Shown piece by piece: positions 1 through 8,000 of a DNA stretch of 11,716 nucleotides. A program made the position numbers and the translations under genes. The notes under the pieces are model-generated. The model was not told the origin of the DNA. It did no database searches and saw only the letters and a list, made by a program, of their open reading frames with translations. This DNA comes from CAIUPE01 sp046091665 (lineage in GTDB: Bacteria; Pseudomonadota; Alphaproteobacteria; Rhizobiales; Beijerinckiaceae): NCBI GenBank assembly GCA_046091665.1, contig JBJTCD010000087.1, positions 1 through 11,716 on the forward strand, given 5' to 3'. Each line of letters opens with the position of its first letter. The first letter of the stretch is position 1.

Positions 1-67
1 AAGTATTCACAACGCGCACCGTACACATCACATCTTCATGCACATTTTTGAAAAGCGGTGAGAGCAT
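1..67 (-). CDS. Unrecognised gene downstream of puhC, 5' end only
   Basis: Only about 22 codons lie in the window; the gene runs off the left edge. The translation begins MLSPLFKNVHEDV and continues through a CTVRVVN stretch, with no obvious membrane segment. A perfect AAGGAGG (complement of 74-80) precedes it. Two adjacent ATG codons are possible starts, at 70 and 67. I prefer 67 because its spacing from the Shine-Dalgarno sequence is 6 nt, the same as at puhA, and it makes a TGATG junction with the puhC stop; starting at 70 leaves only 3 nt. I do not recognise the protein. In related clusters a small uncharacterised gene and then acsF and puhE commonly follow puhC. The visible residues do not resemble the AcsF N-terminus as I know it, so a small puh-region protein is the more likely reading. 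The gene call is well supported; its function is unknown. Confidence 0.65.
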   Translation of the reverse strand, partial: MLSPLFKNVHEDVMCTVRVVNT

Positions 68-531
68 CATGATCCTCCTTCAGCTTTGGTAAGAAAGGCA
101 CGGAACGTATCCGCATTGGTATGGCCAAACGCATCGAGATTCAGCGTCACATTATTGGTTTCATCGATCAGCATAAGCGCGCCATTACCGAGCTTCGACA
201 AGCGGAATGGTGCGAGTAGATCAATCGATTCGCGTGAGCGCGTGCGCATGAGGCCGCGCAACGTACCGCGAAGAAAACCATTTGTGCCGGGTTCGGCAAT
301 CGCGATCAGCGCATGATCATGGGCATCACGAATGATCACACTGCCGTCACTTGAATCTTCGAAAGTCAAAAGCCGTGTCTCGATCACAGGGAGAGACGCA
401 GCGGGTGAAGGAGCAGGCAGAGATGAAAGACGCTGAACCGCAACCGACGCGATTGTGATCACCACAAGCGCGGCCACGCCGAAAAGAGGCATTTTCGGGA
501 AGCGGATATCGGTTACGGTTCTGTCTATCAT
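67..531 (-). CDS. puhC: Photosynthetic complex assembly protein PuhC
   Basis: The product is 154 residues, a usual size for PuhC, which is needed for normal assembly of the reaction centre-LH1 core complex. It has a short polar N-terminus, one hydrophobic segment at about residues 15-33 (GVAALVVITIASVAV), and then a soluble domain expected on the periplasmic side. The soluble part carries the family pattern: RLLTFEDSSDGSV near 53-65, a PGTNGFLRGTLRGLMRTR block near 81-98, a PFRL motif, and an FGHTNADTFRAFL tail. The start is ATG at 531, three nucleotides after the puhB stop. No strong Shine-Dalgarno is visible, only a GAG-rich run, so translation is probably coupled to puhB. The TGA stop overlaps the next gene. 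Identity rests on these motifs together with position after puhA and puhB. Confidence 0.9.
   Translation of the reverse strand: MIDRTVTDIRFPKMPLFGVAALVVITIASVAVQRLSSLPAPSPAASLPVIETRLLTFEDSSDGSVIIRDAHDHALIAIAEPGTNGFLRGTLRGLMRTRSRESIDLLAPFRLSKLGNGALMLIDETNNVTLNLDAFGHTNADTFRAFLTKAEGGS
74..80 (-). promoter_or_regulatory. Strong ribosome binding site for the gene after puhC
   Basis: The minus strand reads AAGGAGG here, a perfect anti-16S match located inside the 3' end of puhC. It lies 3 nt from the ATG at 70 and 6 nt from the ATG at 67, which favours the second ATG as start. It is one of only two full AAGGAGG start signals in the window; the other serves puhA. Confidence 0.7.
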
Positions 532-534
532 CTC

Positions 535-1182
535 TCAAGCCGTCACAATATGAGGCGCGAAACGCACCGCGCTCTTGGCTGATTTTATTGGGCTTTGGGG
601 CAGGCCTTGCAAAGCCGCGGCAAGGCAGGCTCCGACTTGTTCAGCATCCGGAACCGCGCGCAGCATCGGTTCGGGGTGACTGAAGCGGAAGGGGCGCGCA
701 TGGGGCCACAACACCGCCCACGCAATCCGGTCCTCTTTCGAAAGCATCAGCGGCAAATCGCCGGTGCCATCGCGGTAGAGGCGTAAATCGGCGCTTTCAA
801 TTTTCGAATAAGGAAGATTGAGCGTGAGAGGCAATGCCATGCCGATCCGCATCACCACGCGTTTCGACGTGATTGTGTAGATCGTTGTGCGCGCGGAGAG
901 CCAGGCAAGCCCTGTCAAAATCGCGATCGAAATGAGAGCGAGAATTGAATACCAAATGAACGGTTTCAATGCGTCACCCGCAGCCGCGCCGTCAGCAAAT
1001 CGGAACACGCTTTGTGCCGCCGCAAGAATGGCGAAATAGATCGCCACTTTACGGATATGGAAAGCGTGCACCGCCAGCGGCTGCCAGCGCGGCGAGCCCT
1101 GCCAGAGCATCACTTCGCCTTGCGGCAAATGCTCTGGCAAGCCCTTGACGGGATCAAAAGCGAAGTCGTCGTGATGGCTCAC
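535..1182 (-). CDS. puhB: Photosynthetic complex assembly protein PuhB
   Basis: PuhB is a membrane protein of 215 residues that assists reaction-centre assembly in purple bacteria. The N-terminus (DDFAFDPVKGLPEHLPQGE) is typical of the family. It is followed by WQGSPRW near 27-33 and hydrophobic segments at about 46-62 and 74-96. After these comes a TIYTITSKRVVMRIGMALP block that resembles the bacterial PH-like domain found in this family. The C-terminal half is soluble, with HARPFRFSHPEPMLRAVPD typical of the PuhB tail. The start is GTG at 1182, forming a GTGA overlap with the puhA stop; a GGAG (complement of 1191-1194) lies 8 nt upstream and supports it. The gene sits between puhA and puhC as in most purple bacterial clusters, and coupling to puhA translation is likely. 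Confidence 0.92.
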   Translation of the reverse strand: MSHHDDFAFDPVKGLPEHLPQGEVMLWQGSPRWQPLAVHAFHIRKVAIYFAILAAAQSVFRFADGAAAGDALKPFIWYSILALISIAILTGLAWLSARTTIYTITSKRVVMRIGMALPLTLNLPYSKIESADLRLYRDGTGDLPLMLSKEDRIAWAVLWPHARPFRFSHPEPMLRAVPDAEQVGACLAAALQGLPQSPIKSAKSAVRFAPHIVTA

Positions 1183-1961
1183 AGCACGGGCTCCGCACGA
1201 TCAGGCGTCGCATAAAGATTTCCGCCTGCGTAATAGGCGCAAATCTTGTCTTCCTCGAGGCGTGTCACAACATCCGGCGCTTTATGGCTTGGGACATTGG
1301 CAAATTGCGATCCGAGGATCGATTGCACTTTCACCGTACCGCTGGAACCAGAAATATGGATCATCGCGGTGGGCAGGAGCACATTGCGTTTGCCCGAAGC
1401 GCTTGAAACTTCGACTTCAAGATAACGGATGATGTGTTCAGCGCGATCAAGCCAGATGTCGCGCACAATACCACCCGTTTCGCCATCAGCACCAAGAACC
1501 GGCATGCCGCGCGGATCTGGATCATTGTGATCGATATGGAAACCGTCATTCGCCACTTGGCGTAGCGGAACAATTTTCGCAGCACCCGATGTGGTTGTGT
1601 CCGGAATATCGAGACGTTCTGCATAGGCAGCCGGGCCAACACCATCAAGCATCGGATTGCCTGTTGGCACAAGCGGCGCACCGGGCCAAGGTTCAGCCGG
1701 TGAGGCTTTCACCGGACGATTATCGCCCGAACGCGCATCAGGCTTTTGAACTGTTGAGCCATCAGCAAGATGGAAACTCTTCGGTTCCGGAATTGCCGGA
1801 TAGCCTTGAACGGTGATGTATTCTGAACGATCAGAAACAAGCGGATATCCTTCGCGCTTGTTCTCGCGATGGAGATAATAAATCACCGCGGCGAGCAAAC
1901 CCCAGAACAGATAGAGTGTGATCTGGGCAACATCAAAATAGCTAGTTATGGCTGCGTGCAT
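1179..1961 (-). CDS. puhA: Photosynthetic reaction centre H subunit
   Basis: This encodes the H subunit of the type II reaction centre (260 residues, normal length), which caps the L/M core on the cytoplasmic face and helps deliver protons to the secondary quinone. A single N-terminal transmembrane helix spans about residues 11-30 (LYLFWGLLAAVIYYL), followed by the conserved HRENKREGYPL. The cytoplasmic part contains AEPWPGAPLVPTGNPMLDGVGP near 89-110 and a PRC-barrel domain at about 150-235 (GIVRDIWLDRAEHIIRYLEVEV). The reading frame can be extended to an ATG at 2069, but that adds 36 residues read through lhaA. I chose ATG at 1961 because the protein then begins MHAAITSYFD, as the family does, and because a perfect AAGGAGG lies 6 nt upstream. 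The start is 1 nt past the lhaA stop (TGACATG). The stop overlaps the puhB GTG start. Confidence 0.97.
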   Translation of the reverse strand: MHAAITSYFDVAQITLYLFWGLLAAVIYYLHRENKREGYPLVSDRSEYITVQGYPAIPEPKSFHLADGSTVQKPDARSGDNRPVKASPAEPWPGAPLVPTGNPMLDGVGPAAYAERLDIPDTTTSGAAKIVPLRQVANDGFHIDHNDPDPRGMPVLGADGETGGIVRDIWLDRAEHIIRYLEVEVSSASGKRNVLLPTAMIHISGSSGTVKVQSILGSQFANVPSHKAPDVVTRLEEDKICAYYAGGNLYATPDRAEPVL

Positions 1962-1962
1962 G

Positions 1963-3417
1963 TCAGGCCTCCTTGTAGCCTTCGCTTCGTCCCTCATCCC
2001 AAGAGGATGAAAGTGGGTTTTGCCGCGCGAGGCGGCGTCCGCCCGTGCCCAAGAGAGGCAGAGCGGCAATCAGCGTTGCAAGAAGCAACGCAATTTCGAG
2101 AATGAACACGGCGACATAACCGGTCGCGGGATGGGCAAGCGTCTCGCCGACACGGCCTGCGCGTGCGAGAGCGGCGATGATGTCGCGTGCTGCACCCGAG
2201 AAGGCGATAGACAAGCCGGCGACAGTCGCCTGCACCGCGCCCCAGCTGCCTAAAAGTATGCCGCTCATCTTTGATGTGCCGCAGCCCATCGCGGCCGTCA
2301 GCGTACCGACTGAAAACAATCCCGCACCAATACCGACAGTGAGCGATGAAATGCGGAAGAGTCCGAGTGATGACAAGAAGGGCGCAGCAATCACGCCGGC
2401 AAAAGCAAGAAGACCTATGATCAATCCAAGGCCCGCAACACGCATCGCCATCACCGCGCGATTGAGCATGCGTTCAGCAATGAAGAAACCGATTAACATA
2501 CCGCCCGCTAGAGCGGCCATCAGCATGGTTGTTTCACCAACAGGCAGACCAAAGACTTGGCCACCAAAAGGCTCAAGCAAGATATCTTGCATGTTGAAGG
2601 CAGCGGTACCGAGGCCGACCACTGTTAGCAAACGTTTGAAGCCGGGAATCGCGGCAAGCGTTTTCCATGTCTCGCTGAATTTTGGTGCTGCCGGTTCATC
2701 AATCGTGCCACCGGGGCGACGCGGTTCTTGCTTCCACAAAGCAATGCCGTTGAGCACCATGATTGTGAGCGCTACGCCTTGAATGATTTTGATGAGACGA
2801 ATTTCATCAAAGGTCTGCAACAATTGTGAGAATACAAGCGCGCTGACGACCATGCCAATCAAAAGCGTTGTAAAGAGAAGCGCCACAACGCGCGGGCGCA
2901 CATGTTCGGGTGCCAAATCATTCGCAAGCGCCAGACCCGCGGTTTGCGTTGTGTTCAAGCCCGCACCGATCATCAGAAACGCAATAGCCGCGCCTGCTTC
3001 ACCATAAAAGATCGGACCATTTGTATCGCCCGACAAAACAATAAGCGCGAACGGCAGAATGGAGAAGCCGCCAAACTGCAATAAAGTGCCAAACCAGATA
3101 TAGGGCACGCGTTTCCAGCCCAAGGCCGAGCGATGCGTATCCGATTTGAATCCGATCAAAGCACGGAAGGGCGCAAACACGACCGGCAGCGACACCATGA
3201 AACCGACAAGCGATGCGGGAACGCCGAGTTCAACAATCATCACACGGTTTAACGTGCCGGTGAGGAGAACCGTGGCGATGCCGACAGAAACTTGAAACAG
3301 CGCAAGACGCAGCAAACGCGGCAAAGGCAATTCAGCCGTTGCGGCATCAGCGAAGGGCAGAAAGCCGGGCCCGACCTGCTGCCATCCGCGTGCGAGGGCG
3401 TTGTTTATTCGTCTCAT
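1963..3417 (-). CDS. lhaA: LhaA, light-harvesting 1 assembly protein (PucC family)
   Basis: This is a 484-residue membrane protein of the PucC/LhaA branch of the major facilitator superfamily, required for normal assembly of the LH1 antenna and possibly for handling bacteriochlorophyll during insertion. About twelve hydrophobic segments are visible, the first near 34-60 (LALFQVSVGIATVLLTGTLN). Family hallmarks follow: NRVMIVELGVPASLVG, PVVFAPFRALIGFKSDTH, LGWKRVPYIWFGTLLQFGG, and GLNTTQTAGLALANDLAP. The second half has MQDILLEPFGGQVFGL and the TAAMGCGTSKMSGILLGSWG segment. The start is ATG at 3417, overlapping the bchM stop as ATGA, with an AGGAG (complement of 3429-3433) 11 nt upstream, a rather long spacing. 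Position between bchM and puhA is the standard one for lhaA and separates it from pucC, which normally accompanies pucBA antenna genes. Confidence 0.94.
   Translation of the reverse strand: MRRINNALARGWQQVGPGFLPFADAATAELPLPRLLRLALFQVSVGIATVLLTGTLNRVMIVELGVPASLVGFMVSLPVVFAPFRALIGFKSDTHRSALGWKRVPYIWFGTLLQFGGFSILPFALIVLSGDTNGPIFYGEAGAAIAFLMIGAGLNTTQTAGLALANDLAPEHVRPRVVALLFTTLLIGMVVSALVFSQLLQTFDEIRLIKIIQGVALTIMVLNGIALWKQEPRRPGGTIDEPAAPKFSETWKTLAAIPGFKRLLTVVGLGTAAFNMQDILLEPFGGQVFGLPVGETTMLMAALAGGMLIGFFIAERMLNRAVMAMRVAGLGLIIGLLAFAGVIAAPFLSSLGLFRISSLTVGIGAGLFSVGTLTAAMGCGTSKMSGILLGSWGAVQATVAGLSIAFSGAARDIIAALARAGRVGETLAHPATGYVAVFILEIALLLATLIAALPLLGTGGRRLARQNPLSSSWDEGRSEGYKEA
1968..1974 (-). promoter_or_regulatory. 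Strong ribosome binding site for puhA
   Basis: The minus strand reads AAGGAGG followed by a 6-nt spacer and the ATG at 1961. It lies in the last codons of lhaA. It decides the puhA start against the longer in-frame option at 2069. It also suggests that puhA, a structural protein needed in large amounts, is translated more efficiently than lhaA just upstream. Confidence 0.8.
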
Positions 3418-4124
3418 GCGCGGACAAGCTCCTGGGCATGAGAAATATAGAAGCCGCTATTGATGCGGTGATCGCGACCAATCGCCCAGCCTACAAAGCG
3501 CGGATCTTGTTTGATCGCGTGATGAAGTTTCTCTGCGCGGTGCGGCACAATGGCTGGCGAGCGATCACTGCGCGGGAAAAGTTTTCCAGCGAGATGCATC
3601 GCACCCAAAAGCGGTGTGTAAGGCGCGAAGGTGATCTGCACGCTTTGACGGCTCATGGCCGCAAGCCGCGCAAGCATCGCAATCATATCCGGCATTTCAT
3701 AATGGATGAGCGAATCCATGCCAACGACATGATCGAAAGTGCCAAGACGCGGATCAAGCATATCCCCTGAGAGATAAGTGATTGTGCCTTTCAAATCTTT
3801 CGGGCTACGTTCGCGCGCGAGATCAACAAGTGTCGGCGAAAGATCAATCGCCACAACGTCAGCGCCGCGCGCCGCCGCTTCAATCGACAAAGCGCCTGTG
3901 CCGCATCCCGCATCAAGAAGACGCACGCCCGTGAGATCATGCGGTAGATGCGAAAGTAAAGTCGCACGCATACGATCACGACCCGCGCGCACAGTCGCAC
4001 GAATGCCCGAAACCGGTGCATCGGATGTCAGACGTGACCACGCCGCCGCTGCCGTGCGATCGAAATAGGTTTCGATCTCGCCGCGTCGTGTTGTGTAAGT
4101 CGTGTCCATGCCTTGCATCGTCAT
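3414..4124 (-). CDS. bchM: Magnesium-protoporphyrin IX O-methyltransferase
   Basis: BchM transfers a methyl group from S-adenosylmethionine to the C13 propionate of Mg-protoporphyrin IX, the step after magnesium chelatase. The protein has 236 residues, near the family norm. The SAM-binding motif I is LLDAGCGTGALS at about 69-80, followed by VVAIDLSPTLVDLARER (motif II region). The distinctive GMDSLIHYEMPDM and QITFAPYTPLL segments separate BchM from general ubiquinone methyltransferases. The first ATG is at 4124; two further in-frame Met codons at residues 3 and 6 are possible starts. An AAGGA lies 12 nt before the first ATG, which is long, so Met3 or Met6 (still further from it) are not better supported. 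The 21-nt gap to bchL is the largest in the window. The stop overlaps the lhaA start by 4 nt. Confidence 0.95.
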   Translation of the reverse strand: MTMQGMDTTYTTRRGEIETYFDRTAAAAWSRLTSDAPVSGIRATVRAGRDRMRATLLSHLPHDLTGVRLLDAGCGTGALSIEAAARGADVVAIDLSPTLVDLARERSPKDLKGTITYLSGDMLDPRLGTFDHVVGMDSLIHYEMPDMIAMLARLAAMSRQSVQITFAPYTPLLGAMHLAGKLFPRSDRSPAIVPHRAEKLHHAIKQDPRFVGWAIGRDHRINSGFYISHAQELVRA

Positions 4125-4145
4125 GAGCTTGTCTTGTCCTTACAC

Positions 4146-5054
4146 TCAGTCAAAACCAAGAAAATCAAAAATCTCGCGGTCCTTCATCGAGCGCGCGTCA
4201 CAAGGTGTGGCGCCCGCCCAGAGTGATGCTGCAAGACGCAGATATTCATTTTGAACGAGATCAACTTCCGGCGTTGACTCCATCTCGAAGAGAACTGATT
4301 TTTTGAGCCGGCTCACGCGGATCGCATCAACATCGGGAAGATGCGCGAGGCGCTTTAATCCGGTCGCATCGGCGAAGCGATCAATCTGATCCGTATCTTT
4401 CGAGCGATTGGCGATGACTCCGCCAACACGCACACCATAGTTTTTGGCCTTTGCGTTAATTGCCGCCACAATGCGGTTCATCGCAAAAATCGAGTCGAAA
4501 TCATTCGCCGCCACAATAAGTGCAAGATCGGCATGTTGAAGCGGAGAAGCGAAACCGCCGCACACAACGTCGCCGAGAACGTCGAAGATCACGACATCGG
4601 TGTCTTCAAGAAGATGATGTTCTTTAAGTAGTTTGACGGTTTGACCGACAACATAACCGCCGCAGCCTGTGCCCGCAGGCGGTCCGCCCGCCTCAACACA
4701 CATCACACCATTATAGCCTTCATAAACGAAATCTTCGGGGCGCAATTCTTCCGAATGAAAATCGACGCTCTCCAAAACATCGATCACCGTCGGCACGAGA
4801 CGTTTTGTGAGCGTGAAGGTCGAATCATGTTTCGGATCGCAACCGATCTGCAACACACGCTTGCCGAGCTTTGAAAAGGCGGCTGACAAATTCGAAGACG
4901 TTGTCGATTTCCCGATGCCGCCTTTGCCATAGACGGAAAAGACTTTCGCGGTTCCGATGCTGGCAGTCGGATCAAGATGAACTTGAACGCTACCTTCACC
5001 ATCGCCGCGCGCGGGCGGTCTTTTTGGCATACGGTCGAGAAGAATCGTACTCAT
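4146..5054 (-). CDS. bchL: Light-independent protochlorophyllide reductase, iron-sulfur ATP-binding protein
   Basis: BchL is the NifH-like electron donor of dark-operative protochlorophyllide reductase: as an ATP-binding homodimer bridged by a 4Fe-4S cluster, it passes electrons to BchN-BchB. The 302-residue product has the P-loop GKGGIGKST at 43-51, IGCDPKHDSTF near 70-80, and the two family cluster cysteines: Cys131 in AGTGCGGYVVG and Cys165 in GDVVCGGFASP. The C-terminal region (RLAHLPDVDAIRVSRLKKS) is BchL-like rather than BchX-like, and the bchN/bchB neighbourhood agrees. An N-terminal extension of about 35 residues precedes the NifH-like core, as is usual in BchL. The start is ATG at 5054, overlapping the bchH stop as ATGA, with GGAGG (complement of 5062-5066) 7 nt upstream. 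The gene is followed by bchM after 21 nt. Confidence 0.97.
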   Translation of the reverse strand: MSTILLDRMPKRPPARGDGEGSVQVHLDPTASIGTAKVFSVYGKGGIGKSTTSSNLSAAFSKLGKRVLQIGCDPKHDSTFTLTKRLVPTVIDVLESVDFHSEELRPEDFVYEGYNGVMCVEAGGPPAGTGCGGYVVGQTVKLLKEHHLLEDTDVVIFDVLGDVVCGGFASPLQHADLALIVAANDFDSIFAMNRIVAAINAKAKNYGVRVGGVIANRSKDTDQIDRFADATGLKRLAHLPDVDAIRVSRLKKSVLFEMESTPEVDLVQNEYLRLAASLWAGATPCDARSMKDREIFDFLGFD

Positions 5055-8000
5055 GCGGCAGCCTCCACGGAGATGCCCTCGAGTCTATCCTCGAGGTCTT
5101 CGCTCGCACGTTCGAGTGCGGCGAGAGTTTCGGCATCAGGGTTCCAAAATTCGCGTCTTTGAGCTTCGAGCAAACGGTTCGCGAGTTTCACCGCCGCTTT
5201 CGGATTGAGCGCGGCCAAGCGATTACGCATCGCTTCATCAAGTACAAAAGTTTCTGTCGCTTTCTGATAGACCCAAGGCTGCACTTGGCCTGTGGTCGCC
5301 GACCAGCCCATCGTATTCGTCAAATGGCTTTCAATCGAACGCACGCCTTCATGGCCGTGCTTCAACATGCCTTCATACCATTTCGGATTGAGAAGACGTG
5401 TGCGGCTTTCAAGCGCGACTTGTTCTGAAAGTGTGCGCACAACACCCGCGCCGCGTGTTTGATCGCCGATATAAACGGGGATCGCTTCACCCCGTTGCTT
5501 TTCCGCGGCGCGCGAAATGCCGCCAAGCGAATCGAAATAATGATCGATGGTGGTGACACCGAGTTCAACCGATTCGAGATTTTGATAAGCGAGATCAACG
5601 CCACGCAACACCGCTTGCATCATCGCGGTTTGAGAGGACGCCTTGCCATCACGACCATGGGCGAAACTCTTGCGCGCGCTGAATACGGCACCAAGTTCAT
5701 CTTCATCATCCCAGCGGCCGTTTTCGATCATCATATTGACATTCGCGCCATAGGCGCCGTCAGCATTCGAGAAGACGCGCAGCGCTGCAGTTTCAAGCGT
5801 GCAATTTTGTTCTTGCATCACTTGGAAAGCGTGCTTGCGGATGAAATTCATTTCAATTGGTTCATCGGCGCTCGCGGCAAGATAGGCGGCTTCCGCCAGC
5901 ATCTTTGTTTGCAAGGGCAGAAGATCGCGGAAGATGCCGGACAATGTGAGCATCACATCGATGCGCGGGCGACCCAATTTCTCAAGCGGAATGAGCAACG
6001 CGCCGCAAAGCCTGCCGTAAGAATCCCATTTCGGTTCAGCGCCCATCAAAGCAAGCGCTTGCGCAATCGGACCACCTTCGCTTTTAAGATTATCGGTGCC
6101 CCACAACACAAGCGCGATGGTCTCAGGCAGAGCGCGACCGCTTGCGCGATGCGTTGTCAAAAGAAGCTCAGCCTGTTTCGCGCCGTCTTTCAACGCGAAG
6201 CTTGAAGGCAGACGGAACGGATCAAAACCGTGAATGTTGCGGCCTGTTGGCAGAATTTCCGGTGTGCGGATAAGATCGCCGCCGGCGACGGGGCGAATGA
6301 AACGACCATCAAGTGCGCGCAAGAGCGATGTTAATTCCGTCTCATCCTGCAGCATCGCTTCAGCATCGTTCAAACGCTTCGCATCAACGCCAGCTTCTTT
6401 GAGGCTCTCAAGCGTTGACGCGCGTTCTTCCGCGCTCATCGATTGACCAACGACATGAAGCCCATGCGGAATGAGTGTATATTCAAGTTCAAGCACAACG
6501 CCTTGCAGAGCGGTGATGCGTTTGGCGTGATCGTCCCAGCGTGGCTCGGCTTCGGAAAGATCAAGCCCCGCGGCTTGCGCTTGAATGAGTTCGGCAAGAT
6601 CAGAGGCATCAGCAGAGCCGGGCTCAAGCGTGCGATAGCGCGTGAGCGACGATTTCAAATCGACAAGCCCGCGATAAAGTCCCGCTTGCGACAAAGGTGG
6701 CGAGAGATAGCTGATGAGCGTCGCACCCGAACGGCGTTTGGCGATGGTGCCTTCTGACGGATTATTCGCCGCATAGAGATAAAGGTTTGGTGTTGTGCCA
6801 ATCAAACGATCCGGCCAACATGTTGCACTCATGCCCGATTGTTTACCCGGCATGAATTCAAGCGCGCCATGCGTGCCGAAATGCAATATCGCATCCGCTG
6901 CAAAATCTTCGCGCAGATAACGATAGAAAGCCGAGAAGGCATGGGTGGGCGAGAAACCATGCTCGAAGAGCAGGCGCATCGGATCGCCTTCATAACCAAA
7001 GGCGGGTTGCACGCCGACAAGCACATTGCCGAAGCGTTCACCGAGCACATGGATGGTTGATCCATCGCTTTGCTGTTTGCCGGGCGCGGGCCCCCATTGT
7101 GATTCGATTTCTTTCAGATGAGGTTCGCGGCGCACATGATCATCAACCGGAATGCGGTGGATCACATTGGCATCCGCGCCATAGCGTTCGGCATTGCCTT
7201 TGAGAAGCGTGTCACGCAAGGCATCAACGCTCTCTGGCACATCAACTGCGTAGCCATCGGCCTTCATCGCTTTCAGCGTGTTGAAGAGCGATTCAAAAAC
7301 CGCAAGAAACGCAGCGGTGCCCGTCGCGCCCGCATTGGGCGGGAAGTTAAAAAGAACAATCGCGACTTTGCGTTGCGCTTTCTCAGAGCATCTCAACGCT
7401 ATCATCGCCTCAACGCGGGCGGCGAGTTTTTTGACGCGTTCAGGATGCGCCGTCATTGTGCGCTCACCAATCGCGCCATCACCACGACCGCCAAACACCA
7501 TGGGCATGATCGCGCCATCAAGTTCCGGTATCGCCACCATCATCGTGGTTTCAATCGGATGCAGGCCGCGTGGTGACGCTTCCCATTCCGAAACCGATTG
7601 GAATTCAACAGACTGTGCGGCGATATAGGGAATGTCGAGTTCAGCTAAAACTGTTTCAGCCGCCCGCGCATCATTATAGGCGGGGCCGCCGACGAGTGAG
7701 AACCCCGTAAGTGAAACAAGCGCGTCGATTTTCACTTCGCTCTTATTGCGGAAATAGGCCTCAATAGCCGGGCGTTGATCAAGGCCCGTTGCGAAACTCG
7801 GAATGACTCGCAAGCCGACCGCTTCAAAAGCTTCGATGGCGCCATCATAATGGCCGGTATCGCCCGAGAGCACATAAGAGCGCATCAATAAAAGTCCGAC
7901 AGTGCCCTTCGCATTCGAAGGACCTTTCGGCAGCGCTGAAAGTTCGGTGACAATCCGGCCTTTCGCGCGCGGATGATAAAGACCGATTTCCGGATAGGTT

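Noticed and set aside
1962..2069. 36-residue N-terminal extension of PuhA
   Set aside because: The extension is read through lhaA in another frame, is not hydrophobic or PuhA-like, and the strong ribosome binding site at 1968-1974 fixes the start at 1961.
2177..2782. 201-codon open frame on the plus strand opposite lhaA
   Set aside because: Its Pro/Ser/Arg-rich translation is the expected antisense image of a hydrophobic membrane protein gene; no start signal or family match is apparent.
4871..5428. 185-codon open frame on the plus strand spanning the bchH-bchL junction
   Set aside because: It is antisense to two confidently identified genes and its Arg/Phe/Cys-rich translation resembles no protein family I know.
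5459..6205. 248-codon open frame on the plus strand opposite bchH
   Set aside because: It lies fully antisense to well-conserved bchH coding sequence, has a low-complexity, His/Arg/Ile-rich composition typical of a reverse-strand shadow, and shows no recognisable domain.
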